Source of the DNA: Firmicutes bacterium AM55-24TS
Lineage (GTDB): Bacteria; Bacillota; Clostridia; UBA1381
NCBI GenBank assembly: GCA_003460745.1
Contig: QTVU01000005.1
Coordinates: forward strand, 1-64,000
Reading direction: 5' to 3'
DNA length: 64,000 nucleotides
Below are positions 8,983 to 14,931 of the stretch, piece by piece. The notes below the pieces were generated by a model that had not been told where the DNA came from, did not search any database, and saw only the letters and a program-made list of their open reading frames with translations. Position numbers and translations under genes: made by a program. Position 1 is the first letter of the stretch, and each line of letters starts with the position of its first letter.

Positions 8983-9001
8983 CAGTGATTTTAAATCACT
9001 G
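8983..9001. promoter_or_regulatory. Putative operator CAGTGATTTTAAATCACTG
   Basis: A perfect 19-bp inverted repeat just upstream of the Cro-like start and overlapping the expected leftward transcription start. Same GTGATTT-N-AAATCAC core as the site at 8747-8761. Confidence 0.65.
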
Positions 9002-9006
9002 TATTT

Positions 9007-9035
9007 ATATTAACACACAAGTTCTTTTTTGTCAA
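9007..9035 (-). promoter_or_regulatory. Leftward early promoter (PL-like)
   Basis: On the minus strand TTGACA (9030-9035) and TAATAT (9007-9012) are separated by exactly 17 bp. It would drive the Cro-like and antirepressor genes. The palindrome at 8983-9001 covers its start site. Confidence 0.8.
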
Positions 9036-9063
9036 CACATTTTTTTGTTTTTCTAAAATTTTG

Positions 9064-9092
9064 TTGACAAGTAATCACGTCTGTGATAATAT
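9064..9092 (+). promoter_or_regulatory. Rightward repressor promoter with embedded operator
   Basis: TTGACA (9064-9069), 17-bp spacer, TAATAT (9087-9092). The spacer holds ATCAC-GTCT-GTGAT (9074-9087), an inverted repeat with the half-sites in the opposite order to the other two operators. A bound regulator here would block RNA polymerase, so autoregulation of the CI-like gene is likely. Confidence 0.8.
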
Positions 9093-9134
9093 AAATATAA
9101 AGAAAAATTTATAATTTAGAAAGTAGGCATTAAT

Positions 9135-9605
9135 ATGAGTTTAGGTGAAAAAATAAAAAAACGAAGAGAGGAGCTCGGTTTATCTCAAGAGGACTTAGCC
9201 CTTATGCTTGGATATAAATCTCGTTCCTCTATCGCAAAGATAGAAGCTGATATAAACGACTTAACCCAATCAAAAATTGTAGCTTTTTCTGAAGCCTTAT
9301 GTACTACTCCGGATTATTTAATGGGTTGGACCGATGACCCAATTAATTACGATGATCCATCGATAACAAGTGACATTCCGTTAGAAATTCTAAAAGAAGC
9401 CGATGGAAATACAGAATTGGCGTATAAGGCACATCAAGCGATGTTGAAGGATTCTAAACAAAATTCAAATAATTCTATTGAAGTAGAAAATCCTGACATA
9501 CGTCAAATCGCACGTGCTGGCAAAAAAATGACACCAGAGCAAGCCAAAAATGTTAGAAAATATGCAGAGTTTATGTATCCGGAGGCATTTAAGAATGATA
9601 GATAA
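9135..9605 (+). CDS. CI-like prophage repressor (XRE family)
   Basis: 156 residues. The N-terminal HTH_3 domain (KIKKRREELGLSQEDLALML, then GYKSRSSIAKIEADINDLTQ) is followed by an acidic linker and a short C-terminal helical region; there is no S24 peptidase domain. It therefore resembles repressors cleared by a separate ImmA-type peptidase, and such a gene follows with an 11-nt overlap. Starts at ATG 9135 after AGAAAGTAGG. Confidence 0.9.
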   Translation: MSLGEKIKKRREELGLSQEDLALMLGYKSRSSIAKIEADINDLTQSKIVAFSEALCTTPDYLMGWTDDPINYDDPSITSDIPLEILKEADGNTELAYKAHQAMLKDSKQNSNNSIEVENPDIRQIARAGKKMTPEQAKNVRKYAEFMYPEAFKNDR

Positions 9606-10290
9606 GCACAGACGCCATTATGTATATGATACAGTTTTTCAATTTATTATCGACAACAATTTAAAAGTTTTTCCTATTTCAGTGCAAAAACTTTGCAGCT
9701 TGCTGAACACCGAACTTGTAACTTTATCCGATATAGTACGTCATAGCAATTTACGTATAAAAGATGTTTTTGATATTTGGGGAAATGAAGACGGTTGTGT
9801 CATGGCTTATGAACATAACGGAACATTATATCATAAAATAGCTTATAATGATAATAAACCCCTTGAGCGAATACGTTTTACAGTTTGCGAAGAATGTATG
9901 CACATTTTGCTCGGACATACAAAAAACCCCTCGTTTAATGCATTCCAACAATCATATAGCCCTCCTACTTATGCACAATACGACGAGGAAGCAAGAATAG
10001 GAGCCGGATTAATTATCTGCCCCTCTCAATTTTATTATGCACATTCAAATGAGATATCATCTACGCATTTATGTAGGATTTGTAGAATTTCAGAACCATG
10101 TGCAAACATTCGGATAAAGGTGCTTGATAAATATAAAAACGAACTTCAACAACGCCCACTATACAAGCAACTTCCTCCAATATCCGTATCTTTAACACAA
10201 CTACAAAACAAAAAATTCTTTGAAATTGTAAGGGACAATTACGGAAAGGCGACATCATTTAGATTAAAAAAGTTACCAATCGCAATGTAA
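9595..10290 (+). CDS. ImmA/IrrE-type metallopeptidase with altered zinc motif
   Basis: About 231 residues from ATG 9595, which has GGAGG 10 nt upstream and overlaps the repressor's last codons. Family features: IRFTVCEECMHILLGHTKNP (normally AHELGHILLGH) and DEEARIGAGLIICPSQF (normally EANxFAAxLLMP), with the C-terminal LCRICRISEPCANIRIKVL helix. The first histidine of HExxH is Glu here (EECMH). ImmA peptidases cut the phage repressor after DNA damage in ICEBs1. Whether this one is catalytic is uncertain because of the changed ligand. Confidence 0.8.
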   Translation: MIDKHRRHYVYDTVFQFIIDNNLKVFPISVQKLCSLLNTELVTLSDIVRHSNLRIKDVFDIWGNEDGCVMAYEHNGTLYHKIAYNDNKPLERIRFTVCEECMHILLGHTKNPSFNAFQQSYSPPTYAQYDEEARIGAGLIICPSQFYYAHSNEISSTHLCRICRISEPCANIRIKVLDKYKNELQQRPLYKQLPPISVSLTQLQNKKFFEIVRDNYGKATSFRLKKLPIAM

Positions 10291-10322
10291 AAAAGTGAAA
10301 CAAATTGTATTAAAAACATAAT

Positions 10323-10356
10323 TAATTTATTAAGAATCGGCTTTTTTAATAAATTA
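10323..10356. repeat. AT-rich inverted repeat after the ImmA-like gene
   Basis: Perfect 11-bp arms TAATTTATTAA and TTAATAAATTA separated by 12 bp that include CTTTT. It could be a weak terminator or a protein site. It lies in the 150-bp gap between the ImmA-like gene and the next rightward gene. Confidence 0.45.
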
Positions 10357-10441
10357 GTAAAAAAGAGCATTGCCGAGTTATGGGTGTTCCGAAATTGTTG
10401 ATTAGAGAAATGTAAGTTTATCAAGAAAGGATATTGATACT

Positions 10442-10846
10442 ATGGACATAATAAAATATTACGGCAGTGATGAAACCAAAACAGAGTTTATCAATCACGA
10501 CAGTGAGCCGTTAATGGCAGTAATTGCACACGACCGCTCACACGCTGTTGTTTCATTGCTTGATGAAGGTTGTGAACATCATTTGTTGTTGGCAAAGGCT
10601 CTTGACAAATACAATATAGATGAATATTTCAGAATTATTTTTGATAACGAGGGTGCCGATTGGACCTTTGTATGCCCACCTAATTATAAAAATATAGCTA
10701 ATAAAGAAAAACGTATAACGGAATTTTTTAATGACGGTGTTGATGCTATAACCGAATTTCTGAAACAAATCGGTTATGACGTGCCCATTAACGTCCCAAG
10801 ACGTTATCGCAGACATATGGACTATTTGAAAAATTCAGAGTATTAA
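10442..10846 (+). CDS. Hypothetical protein (134 aa)
   Basis: ATG start after an AAGAAAGGATATTG ribosome-binding site. The protein is mixed alpha/beta (HAVVSLLDEGCEHHLLLAKA, IDEYFRIIFDNEGADWTFVC) with a helical C-terminus ending VPRRYRRHMDYLKNSEY. No family recognised. It is cargo-like: it sits between the lysogeny module and the DUF4258/YgiT pair, a usual place for accessory genes in integrative elements. Confidence 0.72.
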   Translation: MDIIKYYGSDETKTEFINHDSEPLMAVIAHDRSHAVVSLLDEGCEHHLLLAKALDKYNIDEYFRIIFDNEGADWTFVCPPNYKNIANKEKRITEFFNDGVDAITEFLKQIGYDVPINVPRRYRRHMDYLKNSEY

Positions 10847-10887
10847 AGAGGTTTTTATATATAAAATTAGAGAAACGTAAGTAAAAA

Positions 10888-11232
10888 TTGAAAGGATTGA
10901 TAACAATTAACGATTTTCCATATAATATAAACGATTTGAAAAATGCGTGTAAGAATAAAAAAATTATTTGGAAAGAACACGCTACTCAAAGGCTATTGCA
11001 AAGAAAAATATTAAGAGATGAAGTCATACAATGTGTTTTAAACGGCGAAATTATAGAAAATTATATAAGCGACAAACCTTTTGCAAGTTGTCTTGTATTC
11101 GGATATAGAGGTATTGACAAGCCGTTACACGTCGTATGTAGTTTTGACGGCGAATATATCCATATTATAACGGCATATATTCCCGATACCATAAAATTTT
11201 ATGATGATTTGAAAACAAGAAAGGAGAATTAA
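10888..11232 (+). CDS. DUF4258 protein, toxin-like half of a TA-like pair
   Basis: About 114 residues; the best start is TTG 10888, though a nearby TTG at 10897 is possible. Signature residues IIWKEHATQRLLQRKILRDE then VIQCVLNGEIIENY and LHVVCSFDGEYIHIITAYIP match DUF4258, a small RelE/BrnT-like fold. Next downstream, 2 nt away, is a YgiT-type zinc-finger protein, so the pair resembles a type II toxin-antitoxin cassette. Toxicity is inference; no ribonuclease active site can be proven from sequence. Confidence 0.78.
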   Translation: MKGLITINDFPYNINDLKNACKNKKIIWKEHATQRLLQRKILRDEVIQCVLNGEIIENYISDKPFASCLVFGYRGIDKPLHVVCSFDGEYIHIITAYIPDTIKFYDDLKTRKEN

Positions 11233-11234
11233 TT

Positions 11235-11465
11235 ATGAAATGTATCGAATGTGGTCATGACACCATTAACAAAAACAGAACATATGTTGCAAATCTTGAA
11301 AATTGCGTTATTATTATAAAAAATGTTCCGGCTATGGTTTGTGAGCATTGCAACGAAGTTTATTATTCTGATGAAGTATTCGAGCAGATTGAAAAAATAG
11401 TATACAAACTCGAAAACATTATAAATGATATTGCAGTTATTGACTATACAAATTCTGCCGCGTAA
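11235..11465 (+). CDS. YgiT/MqsA-type zinc-finger protein, antitoxin-like
   Basis: 76 residues. Two CxxC knuckles, MKCIECGHD and VPAMVCEHCNEVYYSDEVFE, define the YgiT-type N-terminal zinc domain of MqsA antitoxins. The short C-terminal helix lacks the HTH found in full MqsA, so DNA binding is doubtful. A good GGAG site spans the stop of the preceding DUF4258 gene, and the 2-nt spacing suggests coupled translation. Confidence 0.85.
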   Translation: MKCIECGHDTINKNRTYVANLENCVIIIKNVPAMVCEHCNEVYYSDEVFEQIEKIVYKLENIINDIAVIDYTNSAA

Positions 11466-11527
11466 AAAATTCCCCTGCCTGTTGGAGCAGACAGAGGAAA
11501 AAGAATAAAGTGCATTTATACACATAT

Positions 11528-11560
11528 GTCACGCTCCCCACGGAGTGTGTGAGTTGAAAT
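11528..11560 (+). repeat. Solitary type I-C-like CRISPR repeat
   Basis: A 33-nt sequence with the marks of a type I-C direct repeat: it begins GTCACGCTCC, has a CCA/CAC loop, then GGAGTGTG (imperfect complement of CACGCTCC through a G-U pair), and ends GAGTTGAAAT, close to the canonical GATTGAAAT handle. No second copy lies within at least 100 bp on either side and no cas gene is in the window, so this is not an array. It sits 25 bp upstream of the recombinase start, inside the integrative element. Confidence 0.6.
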
Positions 11561-11585
11561 ATAACACAAGAAAGGAAGATTTACG

Positions 11586-13064
11586 ATGAATGTAGCCATG
11601 TATTTACGAAAATCGAGAGCGGACGAAAACAATCCGCTTGAAACACTTGAACGTCACAAAGAAATTCTTCTTTCTTATGCAAAGGACAATAATTTAACGG
11701 TCATTGACATATTTGAAGAAGTGATAAGCGGAGGAATGTTATACAACAGAACGGAAATGCTGAAACTGCTTGACGCTATTCCCTCGCACATATATGATGC
11801 GGTATTATGTATTGACCTTGACCGTTTAGGGCGCGGAAGTGCCGCAGACAGTGAAAAAATCTTTGACGTTCTTAAAGAAAATGACGTGAAAATTATTACA
11901 CTCAAAAAAATATATGACCTCAACAACGAGTACGACGAAGATTACAGTGAATTTGAGATGTTTATGGCTCGTAAGGAGCTTAAATTCATCACTCGCAGAA
12001 TGAACAGAGGACGTATCAAATCAATCAACGACGGTTGTTTTGTGTCGGGTGCTCCGTTTGGTTATCGAAATGCCGTAATAAATAAAAAGCACACGTTGGA
12101 AGTATATGAACCGGAGGCGAAATATGTTCGTATGATATTTGATATGTATGTAAATCAAAGTATGGGTATTACTTCAATAAGCCGTCAGCTTGCAAATTTG
12201 GGTGTCTTGAGCAAGAAAAATACACCGCTCCACCCCACCACAATCGCCCGTATGCTCCGAAATCATACTTACATAGGTAAAATAGTGTGGAACAAATCAA
12301 AGTCTGTTAAAGGCAAAAATACGCAAGAAAAAACGAGTAAAGATGATTGGTTATATGTTCCCGGACTGCACGAGCCGATAATTGACGAGAACACGTTCAA
12401 TAAAGCACAAGATATTATAAATCTGAAATATAAACCGCCTATGCGTACAGGCACGTTGCAAAATCCGTTTGCAGGGCTTTTAAAGTGTGCTAATTGCGGT
12501 CGGGCAATAGTTATCAATACTTCTAACGAAACCGTTGAAAAATACCGTCTTTGTTGCCGTACACTTGGTTGTAATAAAGCCTCTGCATTAAGTATTGTAG
12601 AAGATAAGGTATTTGAAGTGCTTACAAAGGAATTTAAAGATATTGAATTGTCTTTAAAAAATATCCGTCAATCGCATAATAAGGATAAACTTTCTTGTCT
12701 TGATACAATAGCCACTTTGGAAACAGAATTAAAAAAACTTGATAAACAACAACTCCGCCTGTATGACTTGCTTGAACAGGCAGTGTATACAAAGGAACTT
12801 TTTCTTGAACGCAATAACGCAATTTCGGATAGACGAAAGAAAATTAATGCCACGATAGCACAGGAACGCGAAAAATTTAAACTTGTAGATACTTCTTCCA
12901 TCGAAGAACGCCTCCCCCTTTTGCGTGAACTTCTCACCAATTACAACTCTCTTTCAGCCGCTGAAAAAAATTCTATTCTTAAAAATTTTGTGAAAAAAAT
13001 TGAATATAAACGTGAAAAATCCGCTCCCGAGGGCGATATTTTCTTAAAAATCTATTATAAATAA
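11586..13064 (+). CDS. Large serine recombinase (site-specific integrase of the element)
   Basis: 492 residues. Resolvase catalytic domain with nucleophile Ser10 in MYLRKSRAD, then the arginine-rich helix region (LDRLGRGSAADSEKIFDVLK, RKELKFITRRMNRGR). The recombinase domain follows (GCFVSGAPFGYRN, TTIARMLRNHTYIGKIVWNK), then a zinc ribbon (LLKCANCGRAI ... YRLCCRTLGCNK) and a coiled coil (residues about 370-430). Strong AGAAAGGAAG site before ATG 11586. It is the last gene of the element and stops next to the interrupted zupT, the usual geometry for phage and transposon integrases of this family. Confidence 0.95.
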   Translation: MNVAMYLRKSRADENNPLETLERHKEILLSYAKDNNLTVIDIFEEVISGGMLYNRTEMLKLLDAIPSHIYDAVLCIDLDRLGRGSAADSEKIFDVLKENDVKIITLKKIYDLNNEYDEDYSEFEMFMARKELKFITRRMNRGRIKSINDGCFVSGAPFGYRNAVINKKHTLEVYEPEAKYVRMIFDMYVNQSMGITSISRQLANLGVLSKKNTPLHPTTIARMLRNHTYIGKIVWNKSKSVKGKNTQEKTSKDDWLYVPGLHEPIIDENTFNKAQDIINLKYKPPMRTGTLQNPFAGLLKCANCGRAIVINTSNETVEKYRLCCRTLGCNKASALSIVEDKVFEVLTKEFKDIELSLKNIRQSHNKDKLSCLDTIATLETELKKLDKQQLRLYDLLEQAVYTKELFLERNNAISDRRKKINATIAQEREKFKLVDTSSIEERLPLLRELLTNYNSLSAAEKNSILKNFVKKIEYKREKSAPEGDIFLKIYYK

Positions 13065-13079
13065 CTTTTTACCCACCTT
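13065..13079. other. Probable attachment-site junction (attR side) in a zupT gene
   Basis: The recombinase stop codon ends at 13064 and the zupT-like frame is open from 13065 onward. The crossover for integration therefore probably lies in or just around these bases. The core dinucleotide cannot be fixed without the other junction, which is left of this window. Confidence 0.6.
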
Positions 13080-13433
13080 ATGTATCTTGTTGCCATAGCT
13101 GTCGCCATAGCAATCCATAATATTCCGGAAGGAATTGCTACGTCTGCACCGATATACTACTCAACAGGCAGCAGAAAAAGAGCATTTATAGTATCGTTTT
13201 TTTCGGGTATTACGGAACCTTTAGGTGCTATAATCGGTTATTTAATTTTACGTCCGTTTTTCAACGATGTCGTATTCGGTATTTTATTCGGAATAATTGC
13301 CGGAATTATGGTATTTATTTCAATAGAAGAACTTTTACCGATGGCACGTGAATATGAAAAAAGCAAAGTCACTATTATAGGCGTCATACTCGGTATGGCA
13401 ATAATAGCGCTCAGCTTACTTTTATTTCTATAA
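13080..13433 (+). pseudogene. ZIP-family metal transporter (ZupT-like), 3' fragment severed by element insertion
   Basis: 117 residues matching the C-terminal half of ZupT-type transporters: AVAIAIHNIPEGIATSAP carries the metal-binding HNIPEG motif, followed by FFSGITEPLGAIIGYLI (second metal motif) and two more membrane helices ending IALSLLLFL. Full family members are about 250-270 residues, so the N-terminal half is missing and should lie beyond the left end of the element. The ATG at 13080 is internal in normal homologues. The host transporter would be restored on precise excision. Confidence 0.85.
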
Positions 13434-13472
13434 ATTTTACACAATATATAACAATAGTTATTTTAAAAAATA

Positions 13473-13512
13473 TATACTATAACAGTTTGAAAAGAAAAAT
13501 TCTATACTATAA
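13473..13512. promoter_or_regulatory. Two TATACTATAA repeats spaced exactly 30 bp
   Basis: TATACTATAA occurs at 13473-13482 and 13503-13512, on the same helix face (three turns apart), directly upstream of the XRE regulator. This suggests an autoregulatory operator pair. AT-richness makes chance possible. Confidence 0.45.
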
Positions 13513-13532
13513 AATACAAATTGGTGAATGCT

Positions 13533-13862
13533 ATGAGCTATAATATTGGACTAAGGCTGCGCAATTTACGCAAAACTGCACGCCTGTCACAGGAACAAAC
13601 TGCTTTAGCCGCTAATATCACTCCCGCCTATTTAGGTCAAATAGAGCGGAACGAAAAAAATCCTACAATTCTGACGATTGAAAAGTTATGTACGGTATTC
13701 AACATTTCGCTTTCGGAATTTTTCTCAAACCACAAACCCGCAAGCAATGATGATGTATTTTTAAACCGTATTACTGTTATGCTTTCAAACCGCACAGATG
13801 TTGAAAAGGAAAAGATATATCGCTTGATTAAAACAGCTTTGTCCCTTAGTGATACAGACTAA
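13533..13862 (+). CDS. XRE-family HTH regulator
   Basis: About 109 residues. HTH: LRLRNLRKTARLSQEQTALA then ANITPAYLGQIERNEKNPTI, with FNISLSEFFSNH closing the domain. The C-terminal 35 residues form a helix (VEKEKIYRLIKTALSLS). ATG 13533 is preferred because GGTG lies 8 nt upstream; TTG 13521 in frame is the alternative. It is unrelated to the prophage repressor and belongs to the small island after zupT. Confidence 0.82.
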   Translation: MSYNIGLRLRNLRKTARLSQEQTALAANITPAYLGQIERNEKNPTILTIEKLCTVFNISLSEFFSNHKPASNDDVFLNRITVMLSNRTDVEKEKIYRLIKTALSLSDTD

Positions 13863-13895
13863 ACGGAGTACAGATTTTTGTACTCCGTTTCTTTT
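13863..13895 (+). terminator. Rho-independent terminator of the XRE gene
   Basis: Stem ACGGAGTAC/GTACTCCGT followed by TTTCTTTT, one base after the stop codon. Confidence 0.88.
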
Positions 13896-13930
13896 ATTAT
13901 ATTCGCGTGCTTGGACAATTTACGTCCTAT
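13896..13930. repeat. Copy A of a 35-bp island motif
   Basis: Shares ATTATAT...CGT.CTTGGACA.TTTACGTC with copy B at 14767-14800 (about 29 of 35 positions). Read on the minus strand it places ATATAAT as a -10 box downstream of the conserved ACGTAAA-N-TGTCCAAG block. Copy A lies beyond the terminators of both converging units. Confidence 0.7.
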
Positions 13931-13939
13931 CAAAAAATT

Positions 13940-13983
13940 TTATAAAAAAACTTCCTTTCAACTGACAAAGTCAAAAGGAAGTT
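13940..13983 (-). terminator. Terminator of the microprotein operon
   Basis: On the minus strand ACTTCCTTTTGACTTTGTC forms a stem with its complement GGAAGT, followed by seven or more T residues (complement of the A run at 13943-13949). Confidence 0.8.
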
Positions 13984-14012
13984 TATATATAGAGTTACCA
14001 AAATAAGCGATA

Positions 14013-14129
14013 TTAATGAGTCAATAAAAATATTCCTAACAATATGCAGAATGCCGATCCGAAAAGTGATGTTCTCAGTGACATTATACCTATGATTATA
14101 AGAGCTATCGCTGATATCTTTTTATACAT
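14013..14129 (-). CDS. Membrane microprotein (38 aa), last gene of small operon
   Basis: Frame MYKKISAIALIIIGIMSLRT then SLFGSAFCILLGIFLLTH. Two hydrophobic stretches (residues 5-16 and 22-36) predict a membrane protein. AAGGAGAG lies 6 nt upstream of the ATG, a very good ribosome-binding site, which is the main reason to call it. It begins 11 bp after the preceding zinc-knuckle gene and is followed by the operon terminator. Function unknown. Confidence 0.65.
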   Translation of the reverse strand: MYKKISAIALIIIGIMSLRTSLFGSAFCILLGIFLLTH

Positions 14130-14140
14130 TGTAACTCTCC

Positions 14141-14305
14141 TTAAAATTTTCTGTTAATAACCCATGTATGCGGTTTTGTGCGACCGTCATGTGTTTTGCC
14201 TTTTCTAGGGCAAACGCCCGGCATAGGTCTGCCGGCATTTGTCGCGCGAGTGATTGTTGCGCCGCAATATGAGCATTTATACTCTACAAACTTTTTATCG
14301 TTCAT
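14141..14305 (-). CDS. Zinc-knuckle microprotein (54 aa)
   Basis: Frame MNDKKFVEYKCSYCGATITR then ATNAGRPMPGVCPRKGKTHD and ending TKPHTWVINRKF. CxxC plus a later Cys and His ligands (CSYCG...GVCPRKGKTHDG...PHTW) suggest one zinc site. Its ATG overlaps the TGA of the 75-residue gene by 4 nt (ATGA), so translation is coupled. Unknown function. Confidence 0.72.
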   Translation of the reverse strand: MNDKKFVEYKCSYCGATITRATNAGRPMPGVCPRKGKTHDGRTKPHTWVINRKF

Positions 14306-14526
14306 CTCAAGCCTCGTCTTTTAAGTTCGTCACCCATAGCTTTTGCCTGACCTATTTGTTTTGAGCTGTTTCCCGAAAAGTCTTTATTTCTCGCTTTGCG
14401 CATAAGCTCTGAATCGCTCATTGACGAATACTTACTACTTCCGCTTGAATATCCGTCTCTGTAACTGCTCATATCTCTTTCGTATTTTGATTTTACCGCA
14501 TTGAATAAACCGTCTATAAATCCCAT
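14302..14526 (-). CDS. Small hydrophilic protein (74 aa)
   Basis: MGFIDGLFNAVKSKYERDMS begins it, followed by a Ser/Tyr/Gly-rich middle and a C-terminal helix (SMSDSELMRKARNKDF, QAKAMGDELKRRGLR). The closing 'DELKRRGL' pattern is common in small Bacillota proteins of unknown role. Strong GGAGGAAG site before the start. It is coupled to the downstream zinc-knuckle gene. Confidence 0.75.
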   Translation of the reverse strand: MGFIDGLFNAVKSKYERDMSSYRDGYSSGSSKYSSMSDSELMRKARNKDFSGNSSKQIGQAKAMGDELKRRGLR

Positions 14527-14544
14527 TTTTTCTTCCTCCTTTGT

Positions 14545-14715
14545 TTAGTGAATATTTGATGTTGTGTATCTGCCTGTCTTGCTTGAATCCGATGTTACTT
14601 TAACATCAAATTTTGCACCGCAACGTGTACACTGCACATTGCTCTTTGAACATGTAAGATTTGATGATTGTGCAAAACCTCCGCATTTTGGGCATCTAAT
14701 ATCGAACATAGCCAT
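14545..14715 (-). CDS. Zinc-ribbon microprotein (56 aa), first gene of the operon
   Basis: Frame MAMFDIRCPKCGGFAQSSNL then TCSKSNVQCTRCGAKFDVKV. Two CxxC pairs (CPKCG and CTRCG), about 16 residues apart, form a typical zinc ribbon. GAGAGGAG precedes the start. It is the promoter-proximal gene of the leftward four-gene operon, divergent from the WYL regulator. Confidence 0.75.
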   Translation of the reverse strand: MAMFDIRCPKCGGFAQSSNLTCSKSNVQCTRCGAKFDVKVTSDSSKTGRYTTSNIH

Positions 14716-14766
14716 AATTTTTACTCCTCTCTTTTAACACTTTATCTTGTGTTTTTTGATAATTTA

Positions 14767-14800
14767 ATTATATCTACGTCCTTGGACAGTTTACGTCTAT
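14767..14800. promoter_or_regulatory. Copy B of the 35-bp island motif, probable operon promoter/operator
   Basis: See copy A at 13896-13930. Copy B lies 52 bp upstream of the zinc-ribbon start. Its minus-strand ATATAAT fits a -10 box for that operon, and TGTCCAAGGAC in the spacer holds a GTCC-N2-GGAC palindrome that a regulator such as the divergent WYL protein could bind. The binding claim is inference. Confidence 0.55.
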
Positions 14801-14931
14801 GTGGAAATTTAATTTAAAAATTTTTATATGGACATTATTTGTTCAAGTTATCAGTGTATAATCAATATTGATTTTTAATAATTAATATGGTAAACTTTTA
14901 TTACAAGGATTTTATGATAGGTGTGATTGAT

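Noticed and set aside
11466..11520. Terminator between the YgiT gene and the CRISPR-like repeat
   Set aside because: A hairpin CTGCCTG/CAGACAG is visible but has mismatches and no T run on the plus strand.
13080..13433. Complete small metal transporter gene
   Set aside because: It starts in the middle of the ZIP fold and has no ribosome-binding site; it is a severed 3' part.
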